Shown here: positions 52,074-61,188 of the stretch, piece after piece
How the letters are laid out: every line of letters begins with the position of its first letter
Numbering within the stretch: the first letter of the stretch is position 1
Assembly: GCF_014652395.1 (NCBI RefSeq)
Contig: NZ_BMYS01000005.1
Span: forward strand, 95,656-159,655
Direction: 5' to 3'
Source of the DNA: Advenella faeciporci
GTDB lineage: Bacteria; Pseudomonadota; Gammaproteobacteria; Burkholderiales; Burkholderiaceae_B
Length of the DNA: 64,000 nucleotides
Program-made: the position numbers and the translations under genes
The notes under the pieces: model-generated
The model's database searches: none
Told to the model about the DNA's origin: nothing
What the model saw: only the letters and a program-made list of their open reading frames with translations

Positions 52074-52841
52074 TTACAGACTGGCGTCTGCCGATGAACG
52101 TTTAATATTGGAAGGATTCGCAAACAAGGTGTTGAACAGGGTATTATTCAGGCTGCCCCCATGAACCAGGGTACGCTGGCCCGAGCCGCCTGCCTGATTG
52201 GCCCACCAATAACTGTTGTGTGAATACGGATTGAAATAATCGCTTAAGCCGGGCCATGAACACACCTCGTCATCCATTTTTTCAAGTGGTGGTACCTCAT
52301 GACCGGCATTCAGGATAGCCAGGATATCCCCGCCCCGGCTGGCCGGTCCGGTTTGCCTGCCCGCCCCACGCTGCAGCATAGGTGTCAGGCAAACCCTGGC
52401 ATGCTGGATATCCTGCTCAAACTGTGCAATAGAAAGCCCCTGGCTGACCGCCCTGAAGAGTTGCCTGCCCAGATACTCATAAAACCGTGCCGAACCCTCT
52501 ATCATTTGCCGGTTGAAACTGGCAACCGGTATTTGCAAAACGGCTACCAGGGGATATTCGCGGCCCACCCTGTCACGGCTGGGCGCAATACTGCCCATTT
52601 GTATGACGCCCCCATCCTGCCAGGCGGGCAATAAAAAATTCCAGACTGGGGCTTGCCGGTATTCCCGTACCGCTTCAGGCAAGGTTGAACCATGCATGCA
52701 AACCAGCCCCTGACTTAACCAGCGATGCCAGCCGTTAATTAATGATGGCTCGCAACGCCGATGCACAAAGTCACCCGAGGAAGGCATTTTTCCATACCAT
52801 CCCAGCAATGAAGCCAACTGGTCAATACCCATTTCCATCAT
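52074..52841 (-). CDS. tagF: T6SS regulator TagF/ImpM (255 aa)
   Basis: The core block GWYGKMPSSGDFVHRRCEPSL (residues 14-34) with the downstream WNFLLPAW and GSIAPSRDRVGREYPLVAVL marks the TagF/ImpM family. The C-terminal part has VCSWPGLSDYFNPYSHNSYW. In Pseudomonas aeruginosa TagF represses T6SS post-translationally, acting with the FHA protein. Two ATGs lie at the start (52841 and 52838). It is 6 bases after tssM and 12 before the pseudokinase. Confidence 0.93.
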   Translation of the reverse strand: MMEMGIDQLASLLGWYGKMPSSGDFVHRRCEPSLINGWHRWLSQGLVCMHGSTLPEAVREYRQAPVWNFLLPAWQDGGVIQMGSIAPSRDRVGREYPLVAVLQIPVASFNRQMIEGSARFYEYLGRQLFRAVSQGLSIAQFEQDIQHARVCLTPMLQRGAGRQTGPASRGGDILAILNAGHEVPPLEKMDDEVCSWPGLSDYFNPYSHNSYWWANQAGGSGQRTLVHGGSLNNTLFNTLFANPSNIKRSSADASL

Positions 52842-52847
52842 CGTTAG

Positions 52848-55800
52848 CTACCCTTTTCCCGGGCACGCAAAACCCCGCATTTCAGGTAACCTGAATGGGC
52901 TTTTGGCCGAATAAGCGGTGAACTCCAGCGTAACGCTGCGCCCGCCAATATTAAAAGTGGCTATCGTCACTTCAGGCGACTTGCCCCGCCGTATGCTGGC
53001 TTGATCCAGCATGCGGTTCAGGGCCCATGGACCCGTTGATGACAGCCCCGAAGTGCCCGTCTGGGGCATCAGACTGATGCTGACCTGATTGCTCCCTCTT
53101 TTACCGGGCCACTCTACGGTTGTTCCTATTTGCGGACCATGTGAATAAGTCACCAGCTGGCCGTCCACATCCATCATGAACTGCGTGATCTCAGGGTCCA
53201 TTTCCAAAGGCCGTATGGCCACCCTGAAAGAGGGATCGGCCCTGCCAGCCGCAAAATAAACGTCACGAATAACCGCGCCATTTTCAAAAGCGCCCAAATA
53301 GCGGGCCACATCGCCTTTGCTTCCATCTATCCCGGGTTTGAAACGTAACCGGGTTCCCGATACATCAACAAGGTGCTGTAAATTCTGCTGAAAAAACTGT
53401 TCCAGCATCTGCTGGGGGCCAAAAAACCGGGCGAAGTCATTGGGTGCCACATCTTTGGCCGAATTGGCAAAAGGATAACGCCCCGCAATGGCACGACGGC
53501 AAAAATTACCCAGGGTAGCATTCACGTCCTCTCCCATTTTTTCTTGCCGGAGACTGTTCAACTCGCTGGCCGACTGCACCGACAGGGCGCTCAGCATGGC
53601 TCCCACCTCTTCCGGCAAGCGCCCTGATTCTGCCTGCAGCTTGGACAGGACATCTGCCGGGGGCAAGGGACTTTGGCTACGCAAGGCTGCATCTGCCGCT
53701 GTCAGGTAAGTATAAAGTTCGTTCAGCAAGGCAACCGTGCCTTCAATGGGTGCAGGCTCACCCTGGCCAAGGCTGGTAGCCAGTTCCCTGTATTTAACAA
53801 AATGGCGATCCACCATTTCTTCCAGCCGCTCGGGGGTGGCGTCCTGCCGGATGGCATTTTCCAGCCCCACCGGACCAAACATTTGTTCCAGTGACTGGGT
53901 GGAACTGCTCACCCGTTCCCTGGCCTTGTCAATCAAAGAACGCTGGTTACGCTCATCTTCACGCAACAATGTGGTTTCATAAGCAACCGCTTTCACATAT
54001 TTAACCAGCGGTGAATTGCTGGAAGAAAGGCTGCGCGCCAACTCTATGCCTTCAATGAGCGAAGATGGTTTGCGCAAGGCGACATCGGCCAGATAATGAT
54101 CCCATTGGCTGACATAATCACTGAAATACAGCCGCTTGACGTCCTCAATCACCTTGTTGCGCCGGTCATCCTCACGGCCCGCCGCAATCTCAAGCACCCA
54201 CTCATCATCCTGGCGCAGTTTCATGGCCACTTCATCAAGACGCTTGCTGAAAATATTCCAGTATCCATTGTAGGAATACAGGCCCGGAATACCCTCGTTC
54301 AATGGCTTGCCGCTGGCGCGTACAAAAACAGAGGTCGCTTCGGCCCCGCCCAGTGAAACCAGCGTACCGGGTTTGAGCTCTGCATTGGCAAACAAACGCT
54401 GCATCCGGCTATATACCCTGACCGGCAGGGAATGACGGTCCAGATTGGCCCTGACACGCTCTACCAGGGCTTCATTTTTGGGAAACGGTGAGGTCACTAC
54501 GCCCTGATCAAGCAGGTTCCCCACATGACTGGACAAACGCTCATATTCCGCACGGGTGTAATTAACGGGCAAAGCGTCTTGCATCAGGCCCAGCACCCAG
54601 GTTTTCAGGAAAACCGGATCATAACGCGCCGTGTCATACAGCATCAGGTAGGCCCGCAAGGCTTCATACGAACGCTCAAGATCATTCGGGTCGGCCTGTT
54701 CCAGCGCCCATTCTATTTTTTGTGAAATTTGCGGCAGCAGCACTTGTTTCAGGGTGTCATCATAAACACTGCCCGCCGCTGCCTGGATTTTATAACCCTG
54801 GTAAAGTCCAAAACCATAGCCTAGCGGGGCATCGTCTGGCTTGAAACCGGGACCGTCAGGCAAATCAACCGCTGCATTCATGAAAGGCATCAGGCCCAAT
54901 ACATCGCCGGCACGGGTGATTTTTATATCCTGGCTTAGCTGGCGGAAATCAGGCAGTTTATTGTTAACATACGCCAGATAGCCACTGTTGTTGCGATAAC
55001 TCATCAACCAGACCAGCAGGCACACCACTGTCACGGTGGCCATCACGCCATAGCCTGTCCATTGCAGGGCACGGTAGCGTTTTTCCCATTTCAGGTTCAG
55101 CCCGGCAAGCCCCGATTCACGAAAAACCACGTCTTTAAGCAGCTTATGCAGGAAATAACTCTTGCCCGCTTCTTTTGGCAGACCAGACTGCGGGGCCTGG
55201 CCACCCTCTATTTTCAGGTGTTTTTTAAGCGGATCGCTCACCTGGTCAAACGTCTGTCCGCCCTGGGTGCCACTGGTAAAATACACGCCCCGTGGTAATA
55301 CCCGGGATTCAAAACGTGCGGTAGAAAACACATCACTTAAGAAATAACCCAGTATTGACTGCAGACTGGCAAATTGCTGCGGCAGCAGATAGGCCTTGGC
55401 TCGTGCCTGTTCATCAGGCTCATTGCCCATAATCGTTGGCATGGCATCAAACAGGCGTTTTTTCAGCCATTCATATTCAGTGTTATAGGCATCCAGCAGC
55501 GTGAAACCAGCCTCTTGGGATTTTTCATAAGAAAAAGTAAAACCCCATACCTGCTCAAGTTCCTGACGGCTGCAGCTATTGAAATACGCCTCAAAACCAG
55601 ACAACAAGTCCATCTTGGTAACCATGACATACACGGGAAACTGGATACCAAGCTGCTCACGCAGGTCTTGCAGGCGCCGGCGCAAAACGGCGGCATGCTG
55701 TGCCCGGTCGGTGTCATTGCTACTTAGCAAATCAGCAATGCTAATGGTCATCATAACGCCATTAATAGGCTGACGGCCCCGGTATTTAACCAGCAAATCC

Positions 55801-56456
55801 AGAAACCCGTTCCATTCTTCCTCGTCATTAACGGGATCACTTTCATGGGTTGTGTAGCGCCCGGCCGTATCCAGCAAAACCGCATCATCGGTAAACCACC
55901 AGTCACAATTGCGGGTTCCGCCCACCCCTTTCAGGGCGACCTTGCCAAACTTGTCTGCCAGCGGGAAATTCAGGCCCGAATTAACCAATGCGGTGGTTTT
56001 TCCCGAACCGGGTGCGCCAATAAAAACATACCAGGGCAATTGATACAAATGCGACTTTGAAAACAGCGCCAGTGATGACGGGTTTTTCGTTCCTTCAAAA
56101 CGGATGTTTTTTAATAAATCGATGGCTTCATCAAACCGTTCAGTCAACACCCGCAACTCGGCCGTTTCTTTTTCAGGCAGGTTTTCTGACTGCCTGTTTT
56201 TGGACGGTTTGCGCAATTGCCCCAGCAACTGGGCATTCAAACGGCCTTCACGCCATTTTCTCCATAAAATGCGCAGCAGCCAAATGGCGAAAATGGCCAC
56301 AATCACATAAACACGCACATCCGGGTCTTCCAGCGGATACCACTGGTTAATGGACAGCGAAGAACCCAAAACCCAGATCAAATAACACAGCACAACCAGA
56401 CCCAGAAACGTCCACAGGGCTGTACTGAATAAAAAACTGAAAAAACGGCTAAACAT
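52848..56456 (-). CDS. tssM: T6SS membrane complex protein TssM (1202 aa)
   Basis: IcmF-type inner-membrane protein. Two TM helices near residues 12-32 and 48-66, a cytoplasmic GTPase-like domain with Walker A GAPGSGKTT (residues 147-155) and DTAGRYTT, and a third TM near residue 445. A large periplasmic part ends with the beta-rich C-terminus. Walker A is intact. Overlaps tssL by TAATG. Full length for the family (about 1150-1250). Forms the envelope complex with TssL and TssJ. Confidence 0.96.
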   Translation of the reverse strand: MFSRFFSFLFSTALWTFLGLVVLCYLIWVLGSSLSINQWYPLEDPDVRVYVIVAIFAIWLLRILWRKWREGRLNAQLLGQLRKPSKNRQSENLPEKETAELRVLTERFDEAIDLLKNIRFEGTKNPSSLALFSKSHLYQLPWYVFIGAPGSGKTTALVNSGLNFPLADKFGKVALKGVGGTRNCDWWFTDDAVLLDTAGRYTTHESDPVNDEEEWNGFLDLLVKYRGRQPINGVMMTISIADLLSSNDTDRAQHAAVLRRRLQDLREQLGIQFPVYVMVTKMDLLSGFEAYFNSCSRQELEQVWGFTFSYEKSQEAGFTLLDAYNTEYEWLKKRLFDAMPTIMGNEPDEQARAKAYLLPQQFASLQSILGYFLSDVFSTARFESRVLPRGVYFTSGTQGGQTFDQVSDPLKKHLKIEGGQAPQSGLPKEAGKSYFLHKLLKDVVFRESGLAGLNLKWEKRYRALQWTGYGVMATVTVVCLLVWLMSYRNNSGYLAYVNNKLPDFRQLSQDIKITRAGDVLGLMPFMNAAVDLPDGPGFKPDDAPLGYGFGLYQGYKIQAAAGSVYDDTLKQVLLPQISQKIEWALEQADPNDLERSYEALRAYLMLYDTARYDPVFLKTWVLGLMQDALPVNYTRAEYERLSSHVGNLLDQGVVTSPFPKNEALVERVRANLDRHSLPVRVYSRMQRLFANAELKPGTLVSLGGAEATSVFVRASGKPLNEGIPGLYSYNGYWNIFSKRLDEVAMKLRQDDEWVLEIAAGREDDRRNKVIEDVKRLYFSDYVSQWDHYLADVALRKPSSLIEGIELARSLSSSNSPLVKYVKAVAYETTLLREDERNQRSLIDKARERVSSSTQSLEQMFGPVGLENAIRQDATPERLEEMVDRHFVKYRELATSLGQGEPAPIEGTVALLNELYTYLTAADAALRSQSPLPPADVLSKLQAESGRLPEEVGAMLSALSVQSASELNSLRQEKMGEDVNATLGNFCRRAIAGRYPFANSAKDVAPNDFARFFGPQQMLEQFFQQNLQHLVDVSGTRLRFKPGIDGSKGDVARYLGAFENGAVIRDVYFAAGRADPSFRVAIRPLEMDPEITQFMMDVDGQLVTYSHGPQIGTTVEWPGKRGSNQVSISLMPQTGTSGLSSTGPWALNRMLDQASIRRGKSPEVTIATFNIGGRSVTLEFTAYSAKSPFRLPEMRGFACPGKG

Positions 56457-57754
56457 TATTCATTCTCCTGCCTGGCAGGTACGATCGGTGAAACCAGCAA
56501 GGTAATTTCAACCCGGCGGTTACGGGCCCGGTTGGCAGGTGTATCATTGGGAGCAACCGGATCGGCTTCCGCTTTGCCTTCAGCACGAACCCTGAGTTTG
56601 TTATCAAGCCGGGCATCCAGTATTTTCTTGACGGCATCCGCCCGTGCCTGTGACAGCTCCCAGTTGGACGGAAAACGCACCGTCTTGATGGGCACATTGT
56701 CGCTATAACCACTGACCAGAATATTGCCCTGGGTCTGATTCAGGGCATCAGCCACCCGGGACAAGACCGGCAGATACCGGGATCGCACCGCATCCGAACC
56801 TGACTCGAACAGGCCATCGCCCCGCAACACCACCACGCTGCGGTCTGCCTCGTCACGCACGGTCAAGAGGTCTTCCCTTATTTCAGGTGCCAAAAACCTG
56901 GCCAGACGTGCCGGTGTATCCAGCTGAACCGGCATGGCCGTTTCGGGACGGATGGGAGCAACAATCTGCAAGACAGGAGGCTTCACGCCAATGATGCCGG
57001 CAAACAAACGGTCTGACTGGTCGCCCAGCGTCCAGGCAAAACCCAAATATGAAAACAGCCCCAAGGCGACCGCCAACACGGCCACCACCCAAAGGGGAAC
57101 CGGAAGACGCTTGAGCTGATTCTGTACTGGCGTATCCTGCCAGTGTTCCGAAAGGGCCTGCGGATACTCGCCACGTGCCTTGTGCAAGATAAGCAGCAGG
57201 CGCTGGCGCAGTGTTTCCAGTTGCGAACGGCCGTTATCGGCCACCCGGTAACGCCCCTCAAAACCCAAAGCCAAACAGTAATACAGCAGCTCAAGCAAAT
57301 CGATATAGGGGGCAGGATTTTGCGACAGCTTGGCCAGCAACTGGAAAAACTTCTCTCCACCCCAGGTTTCATTGTGAAAAGTCACCAGCAGGCTGTTGGC
57401 CGACCAGGCACCACCACCTCCCCATGGGGTAAGCGCAGCCGCTTCATCCAGGGCGGTACACAGGCAATAGCGGGCACCCAGAATGGTTTCATTGCTTATT
57501 CCTGCCTGTTGGGCACGCAATTCGAACAGTCGGATTTCATCAATCAGCCTGAGCCGCAACTCAGACGGTGAGGCATGTGAACGGGCATTGCGTATTTGAG
57601 GTATGAGCACCAGCAAGGGGTTTGCGGCCGCCACCAAAGGGTTTGAACCGCTAATAACATAATCTCCGGGACTCAGGCTTTCCGGCACGGCTTCCAGCCC
57701 TGGCTGCCACCCCCACTGTCCCGTTACTCCATCGGTATAATTTCCGGCTTGCAT
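56456..57754 (-). CDS. tssL: T6SS membrane protein TssL with OmpA-like domain (432 aa)
   Basis: Residues about 40-205 are the DotU/IcmH cytoplasmic domain (GAWSANSLLVTFHNETWGGEKFF; LELLYYCLALGFEGRYRV), residues 217-237 are the single TM helix (VPLWVVAVLAVALGLFSYLG), and residues about 310-425 are an OmpA-type peptidoglycan-binding domain (VSGYSDNVPIKT; LSQARADAVKKIL; NRRVEITL). The fused domain anchors the complex to the cell wall. It overlaps tssM and follows tssK by 6 bases. Confidence 0.96.
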   Translation of the reverse strand: MQAGNYTDGVTGQWGWQPGLEAVPESLSPGDYVISGSNPLVAAANPLLVLIPQIRNARSHASPSELRLRLIDEIRLFELRAQQAGISNETILGARYCLCTALDEAAALTPWGGGGAWSANSLLVTFHNETWGGEKFFQLLAKLSQNPAPYIDLLELLYYCLALGFEGRYRVADNGRSQLETLRQRLLLILHKARGEYPQALSEHWQDTPVQNQLKRLPVPLWVVAVLAVALGLFSYLGFAWTLGDQSDRLFAGIIGVKPPVLQIVAPIRPETAMPVQLDTPARLARFLAPEIREDLLTVRDEADRSVVVLRGDGLFESGSDAVRSRYLPVLSRVADALNQTQGNILVSGYSDNVPIKTVRFPSNWELSQARADAVKKILDARLDNKLRVRAEGKAEADPVAPNDTPANRARNRRVEITLLVSPIVPARQENE

Positions 57755-57760
57755 GCTGAA

Positions 57761-59101
57761 TTACCTTTTATCTTGCCTGATGGCCCAGAACTCCATGGTC
57801 AGACCCGGGAACTCACCCGCCAGATGCAAAGCAAGCGCACCGGTTTTTTCCAATTGCTTCCACATCTCGCCATTTTTTTCCAGTGAAAAGTAAAGATGGC
57901 CGGCACTATAGGGCAACTGTCGCGGTACATTGGGTAACTGCCTGATGGAAATACCTGGCAATTGCAAATGAACCAGGTCACGTATCCGCTCAACCGGCCC
58001 CAGCTTGGCCTGTGTGGGAAAATGCATACGCACGGTTTCTGCAGGCATATCGGCATGCACGGCCAGAATCAGATCGGCCGTCTGCATCAGGTGCAAATCG
58101 GGAATCTGCCCAAGCACCAGACCTTGCCCCTTGTCCTGTAAAGGAATACGAATGGCCTGTTCATCAAGAATTGCCGTCAGGGCACTGTGCAAGACTTCCA
58201 TAAGAGGGGCAAAACTTAGCAAAAGATTGTCATGCACATAAGCCGGAAAACTGCTCATGCGTTTGCCAGGCTGGGTAAACGTGGCCAAGTCGCTGGCCAG
58301 CATCAGGAAATCATGAAAAATCCGCTCGGGGTGCAAATATTCCAGCGACAGCATGTGCCAAAACGCACCCCTATAGCGATTAATGGTTTCCAGGGTCATG
58401 AACTCGGCCACTTCGGCCACGCCGCTGCGGCCAGGCTGCTGCAGGCGGTTCACCAGCAACTCACTGCGGGTTTCAAGCAACCCTGCAATCTCCTTGACGA
58501 AATTGCCCAGCACCGGGCTGGTGGAATAGGAAACGACCGGTGGTATATATTTATCATCAAGAATAATTTTACGGTCTTCACTCTTTTCCTTGATAACCGC
58601 CAGTGGCATGCCGATCCACTCATCCCCAAAATCCTTTTCAAGCATCAGGCGCAAACGTAATTTACCGGTTTGTATAACCGCTGTCCCCATGGAAACATCG
58701 CAGGAATCAAAGACCTCCTCTTCCACCACGCTATAACGCGCCAACGAGTTTTCTTGCTCATCAAATATGACTTCTTCAGACTCTTCACGGTAACGTGGCA
58801 AGGCCAGGTAAACCCGCTGCCCGAAAGTACCCGCAGGCACTTGCAGGGCGGCAGGACCGGCAGAGCCATGAAAGCTGAAGGCGGTGCCATCAGGCAGGAT
58901 CCCCTTGGCTGCGGCAATCACAACCTTTCCCAAGGCCAGCGAATCCGTATCCAGCGCCAGTTCACGAAATCCCCAAAACAATCCATTGCTGCTTTCCTGG
59001 CGAATCCGGGCATTGCTGTCCAGAAAATGTTCAAACTGCTGAAAATGATGCGGCCGAAGAAACATGCCTTCGGACCAGACTATTTTATTTTTACTGTTCA
59101 T
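57761..59101 (-). CDS. tssK: T6SS baseplate protein TssK (446 aa)
   Basis: Connects the baseplate to the membrane complex. It begins KIVWSEGMFLRPHHFQQFEHFLD, the family start, and continues with NGLFWGFRELALDTDSLALGKV and TLETINRYRGAFWHMLSLEYLHPERIF. The C-terminal neck-domain end is LPYSAGHLYFSLEKNGEMWKQL. Length is standard. It is 14 bases after tssJ. Confidence 0.96.
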   Translation of the reverse strand: MNSKNKIVWSEGMFLRPHHFQQFEHFLDSNARIRQESSNGLFWGFRELALDTDSLALGKVVIAAAKGILPDGTAFSFHGSAGPAALQVPAGTFGQRVYLALPRYREESEEVIFDEQENSLARYSVVEEEVFDSCDVSMGTAVIQTGKLRLRLMLEKDFGDEWIGMPLAVIKEKSEDRKIILDDKYIPPVVSYSTSPVLGNFVKEIAGLLETRSELLVNRLQQPGRSGVAEVAEFMTLETINRYRGAFWHMLSLEYLHPERIFHDFLMLASDLATFTQPGKRMSSFPAYVHDNLLLSFAPLMEVLHSALTAILDEQAIRIPLQDKGQGLVLGQIPDLHLMQTADLILAVHADMPAETVRMHFPTQAKLGPVERIRDLVHLQLPGISIRQLPNVPRQLPYSAGHLYFSLEKNGEMWKQLEKTGALALHLAGEFPGLTMEFWAIRQDKR

Positions 59102-59115
59102 GAAAATGTCTGCAA

Positions 59116-59649
59116 TTAATTATTATCCGCCTGACGGTTCAAGCGGATGGACTGTCCGTCTACATCAATAATGACGCGTGCCTCGTCGGGAGAGAATTGC
59201 CAGAATTTGTATAGATTGGTGGTTTTGGCTGCGGGCAGTGGAACCAGCAAGCGCCATTGGCTATTGTTCAGGTCACGGAAAGCGGCCACGACCCCCAGGA
59301 ATTTTGCATGGATATTACCCATGGCCGTCATGACCTCCTTCTGGCCGGGTTGAAGCATGACCGAGCTGATTTCCAGCATCTGGTCGCCCAGGGCCTGCTG
59401 CGGGTTTTGCTGCAGGCTGAAAAAATCCGAGGTTTCAAAGGCTGTGCTGGATTTAAGTTCGTAAACCGTTATTTTGACCGGGGCCGATCTGCCTTCAGGG
59501 TTAGGGTTAATGACATCTGCCCCCCTTAATTCAACCGCATACGGCACGGCCATTTTATTTTCGCTGGCCGCACACCCCGCCAAGGCCATTACCATTGCCA
59601 GAACGCCAATTTTCAATAGCCCTGACCGCAGCAATCGAAAAGCAAACAT
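59116..59649 (-). CDS. tssJ: T6SS outer-membrane lipoprotein TssJ (177 aa)
   Basis: The signal ends in the lipobox LAGC (Cys26). The TssJ beta-sandwich follows with VKITVYELKSSTAFETSDFFSLQQNPQQALG and EVMTAMGNIHAKFLGVVAAFRDLNNSQWRLLVPL. It sits in the outer membrane and caps TssM. It is the first gene of the leftward tssJKLM unit and is divergent from the lipoprotein gene at 59863. Confidence 0.95.
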   Translation of the reverse strand: MFAFRLLRSGLLKIGVLAMVMALAGCAASENKMAVPYAVELRGADVINPNPEGRSAPVKITVYELKSSTAFETSDFFSLQQNPQQALGDQMLEISSVMLQPGQKEVMTAMGNIHAKFLGVVAAFRDLNNSQWRLLVPLPAAKTTNLYKFWQFSPDEARVIIDVDGQSIRLNRQADNN

Positions 59650-59862
59650 AAAACCCTCTTGTTTTAACTATAACTGATTCAGGCTTGACTTAAAATATTT
59701 CAATAATGAACAAACAAAGCCAATTTAATAAAACAACATATTTCTGTCATGTTTCACATGTACCATGCTTGGTGATGGCGCATGAAATAAGGCATGAAGC
59801 ATGTCCGCCCCTGATAATTTTTTTAATTATCAAACATATTTATTACATCAACATTTCTTAAC
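59650..59862. other. Divergent promoter region between tssJ and the TssQ-like gene
   Basis: 213 AT-rich bases with repeated CATG words and no clear coding frame. It must carry promoters for both directions. I looked for a sigma-54 GG-N10-GC pair and saw none that fits. No other feature stands out. Confidence 0.4.
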
Positions 59863-60312
59863 ATGAAATACTCAAGCAAAAAATCATTTTCCCTCCTGAG
59901 CGGCTCCATTTTGATCAGTCTGGCATTAAGTGCGTGCACCACTGCCCCCAAAGAACCGCCCAGCCCCTACTCTCCTGAAGAAGAAGTGGTACTGGAAACC
60001 ATCAAGACCGAATTTGCCAATGGCAACTACAAAACCCTGATTACACAGATCAAGGCTGAACCCTTGATGCTTACCGGTTCCCTGGCTTTCAGGACCGAAG
60101 CCCTTAAATTCCAGGCTTTTAGCGAATGTGTTTCCAAAAGAAGAACCGCCTGCGGAAAAACCTTCAATAAAATGCTATCGGGTAACCCCGACTACACGCT
60201 AGATCCGGCAGAAAGCACCCACCCCACCTGGGGACCGGTCTTTGAGCGGGAAAACAAAAAAGTCCAGGCTTCACGCCTGCGTGTTGAAAAACAGCTTTCC
60301 AGCCAAAAATAA
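59863..60312 (+). CDS. TssQ-like T6SS-associated lipoprotein (149 aa)
   Basis: A Sec lipoprotein signal ends in LSAC (Cys25). The mature chain is helical, with YSPEEEVVLETIKTEFANGNYKTLITQI followed by FQAFSECVSKRRTACGKTFNKML, two paired Cys regions and a conserved TWGPVFERE. This resembles a T6SS-associated lipoprotein family called TssQ in some clusters, a match made from memory. It starts the rightward pair with the FHA protein and is 213 bases from tssJ. Confidence 0.55.
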   Translation: MKYSSKKSFSLLSGSILISLALSACTTAPKEPPSPYSPEEEVVLETIKTEFANGNYKTLITQIKAEPLMLTGSLAFRTEALKFQAFSECVSKRRTACGKTFNKMLSGNPDYTLDPAESTHPTWGPVFERENKKVQASRLRVEKQLSSQK

Positions 60313-60354
60313 AGCGCTGCGCCCATCACCCTGAGTCAAGACCAAACGCCATTT

Positions 60355-61188
60355 ATGTTGAAACTGTCTATTATCAATACCGCAGATCCTGCCAAACTTA
60401 TTACTAGCCAACTGCAAGTACCGGGGGGAACCATTGGCAGCGGCCCTGAAAATGATATTGTGCTTGCCGATGAAAAACACACCATTGGCAAAGTACAGGC
60501 GGCATTACGCATGAACGCACAGGGTGATGCCGTGCTTGTCAATCTTTGCAGCACCAGCCCCATTTACCTTAACGGGCTTATCCTGGCTTTCAAACAACAG
60601 GCCGCTTTTGGAGAAAAGGACCGGATAACGCTGGGGTCTTATGTTTTGCAGGCACTAACAGAAACAGCAACAGCCAGCAAGACCACTGCGGCCACGGTGA
60701 GCACCGCAACCACCGTTTCAGCCATGCCAGCATCAACGCCAGCCCAAGTCCTGCAAACCGTACTGGTACCCGCCTTTACAGAGCCGGCCGCTCCGGTTTC
60801 TGTTGAAGAACCCGCTCCGGCAGCACCACCCCCTCCTCCCCCTGCGGAAGATATTTTCGCCGATCTGCTTAATAGCCCAGGCACGCTTCCTGTTGGCGCC
60901 CCCATCCAGACAGAGGCCCATCCATTTGAAATACCCAGTGCCAGCGATCGCAATCATGCCGACCCAGTGTCTCTTCTATCGCCACAGGGCGTGCGTCAGC
61001 CCCTGCACCACCATGACCCTTTGTTGATGTTAAGCCGCGATGGCACCGAACAGCACCGGGCCACCATCTTTACAGACAACAGCCCAGGCACCCTCAGGCA
61101 AACACGGGAACTGGCTGAACACCAGGAGGACAGAATCCTGCAAACCCTGCAGCAAGCGGCTTATAACAACAATCATGAAAACCGCTAA
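60355..61188 (+). CDS. T6SS FHA-like protein with degenerate phosphothreonine site (277 aa)
   Basis: Residues 1-105 form an FHA-type fold (TIGSGPENDIVLAD, TIGKVQAALRM, VLVNLCSTSPIYLNG), but the usual GR Arg is Ser29, the SxxH Ser and His are Gly45 and Gln48, and only the NG turn is kept. An Ala/Thr/Pro-rich linker (about 110-165) follows, then a short C-terminal segment with ADLLNSPG and DPLLMLSRDG that recurs in T6SS TagH/Fha proteins. It starts 42 bases after the TssQ-like gene. Its stop overlaps the stop of convergent clpV by 4 bases. Confidence 0.75.
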   Translation: MLKLSIINTADPAKLITSQLQVPGGTIGSGPENDIVLADEKHTIGKVQAALRMNAQGDAVLVNLCSTSPIYLNGLILAFKQQAAFGEKDRITLGSYVLQALTETATASKTTAATVSTATTVSAMPASTPAQVLQTVLVPAFTEPAAPVSVEEPAPAAPPPPPPAEDIFADLLNSPGTLPVGAPIQTEAHPFEIPSASDRNHADPVSLLSPQGVRQPLHHHDPLLMLSRDGTEQHRATIFTDNSPGTLRQTRELAEHQEDRILQTLQQAAYNNNHENR

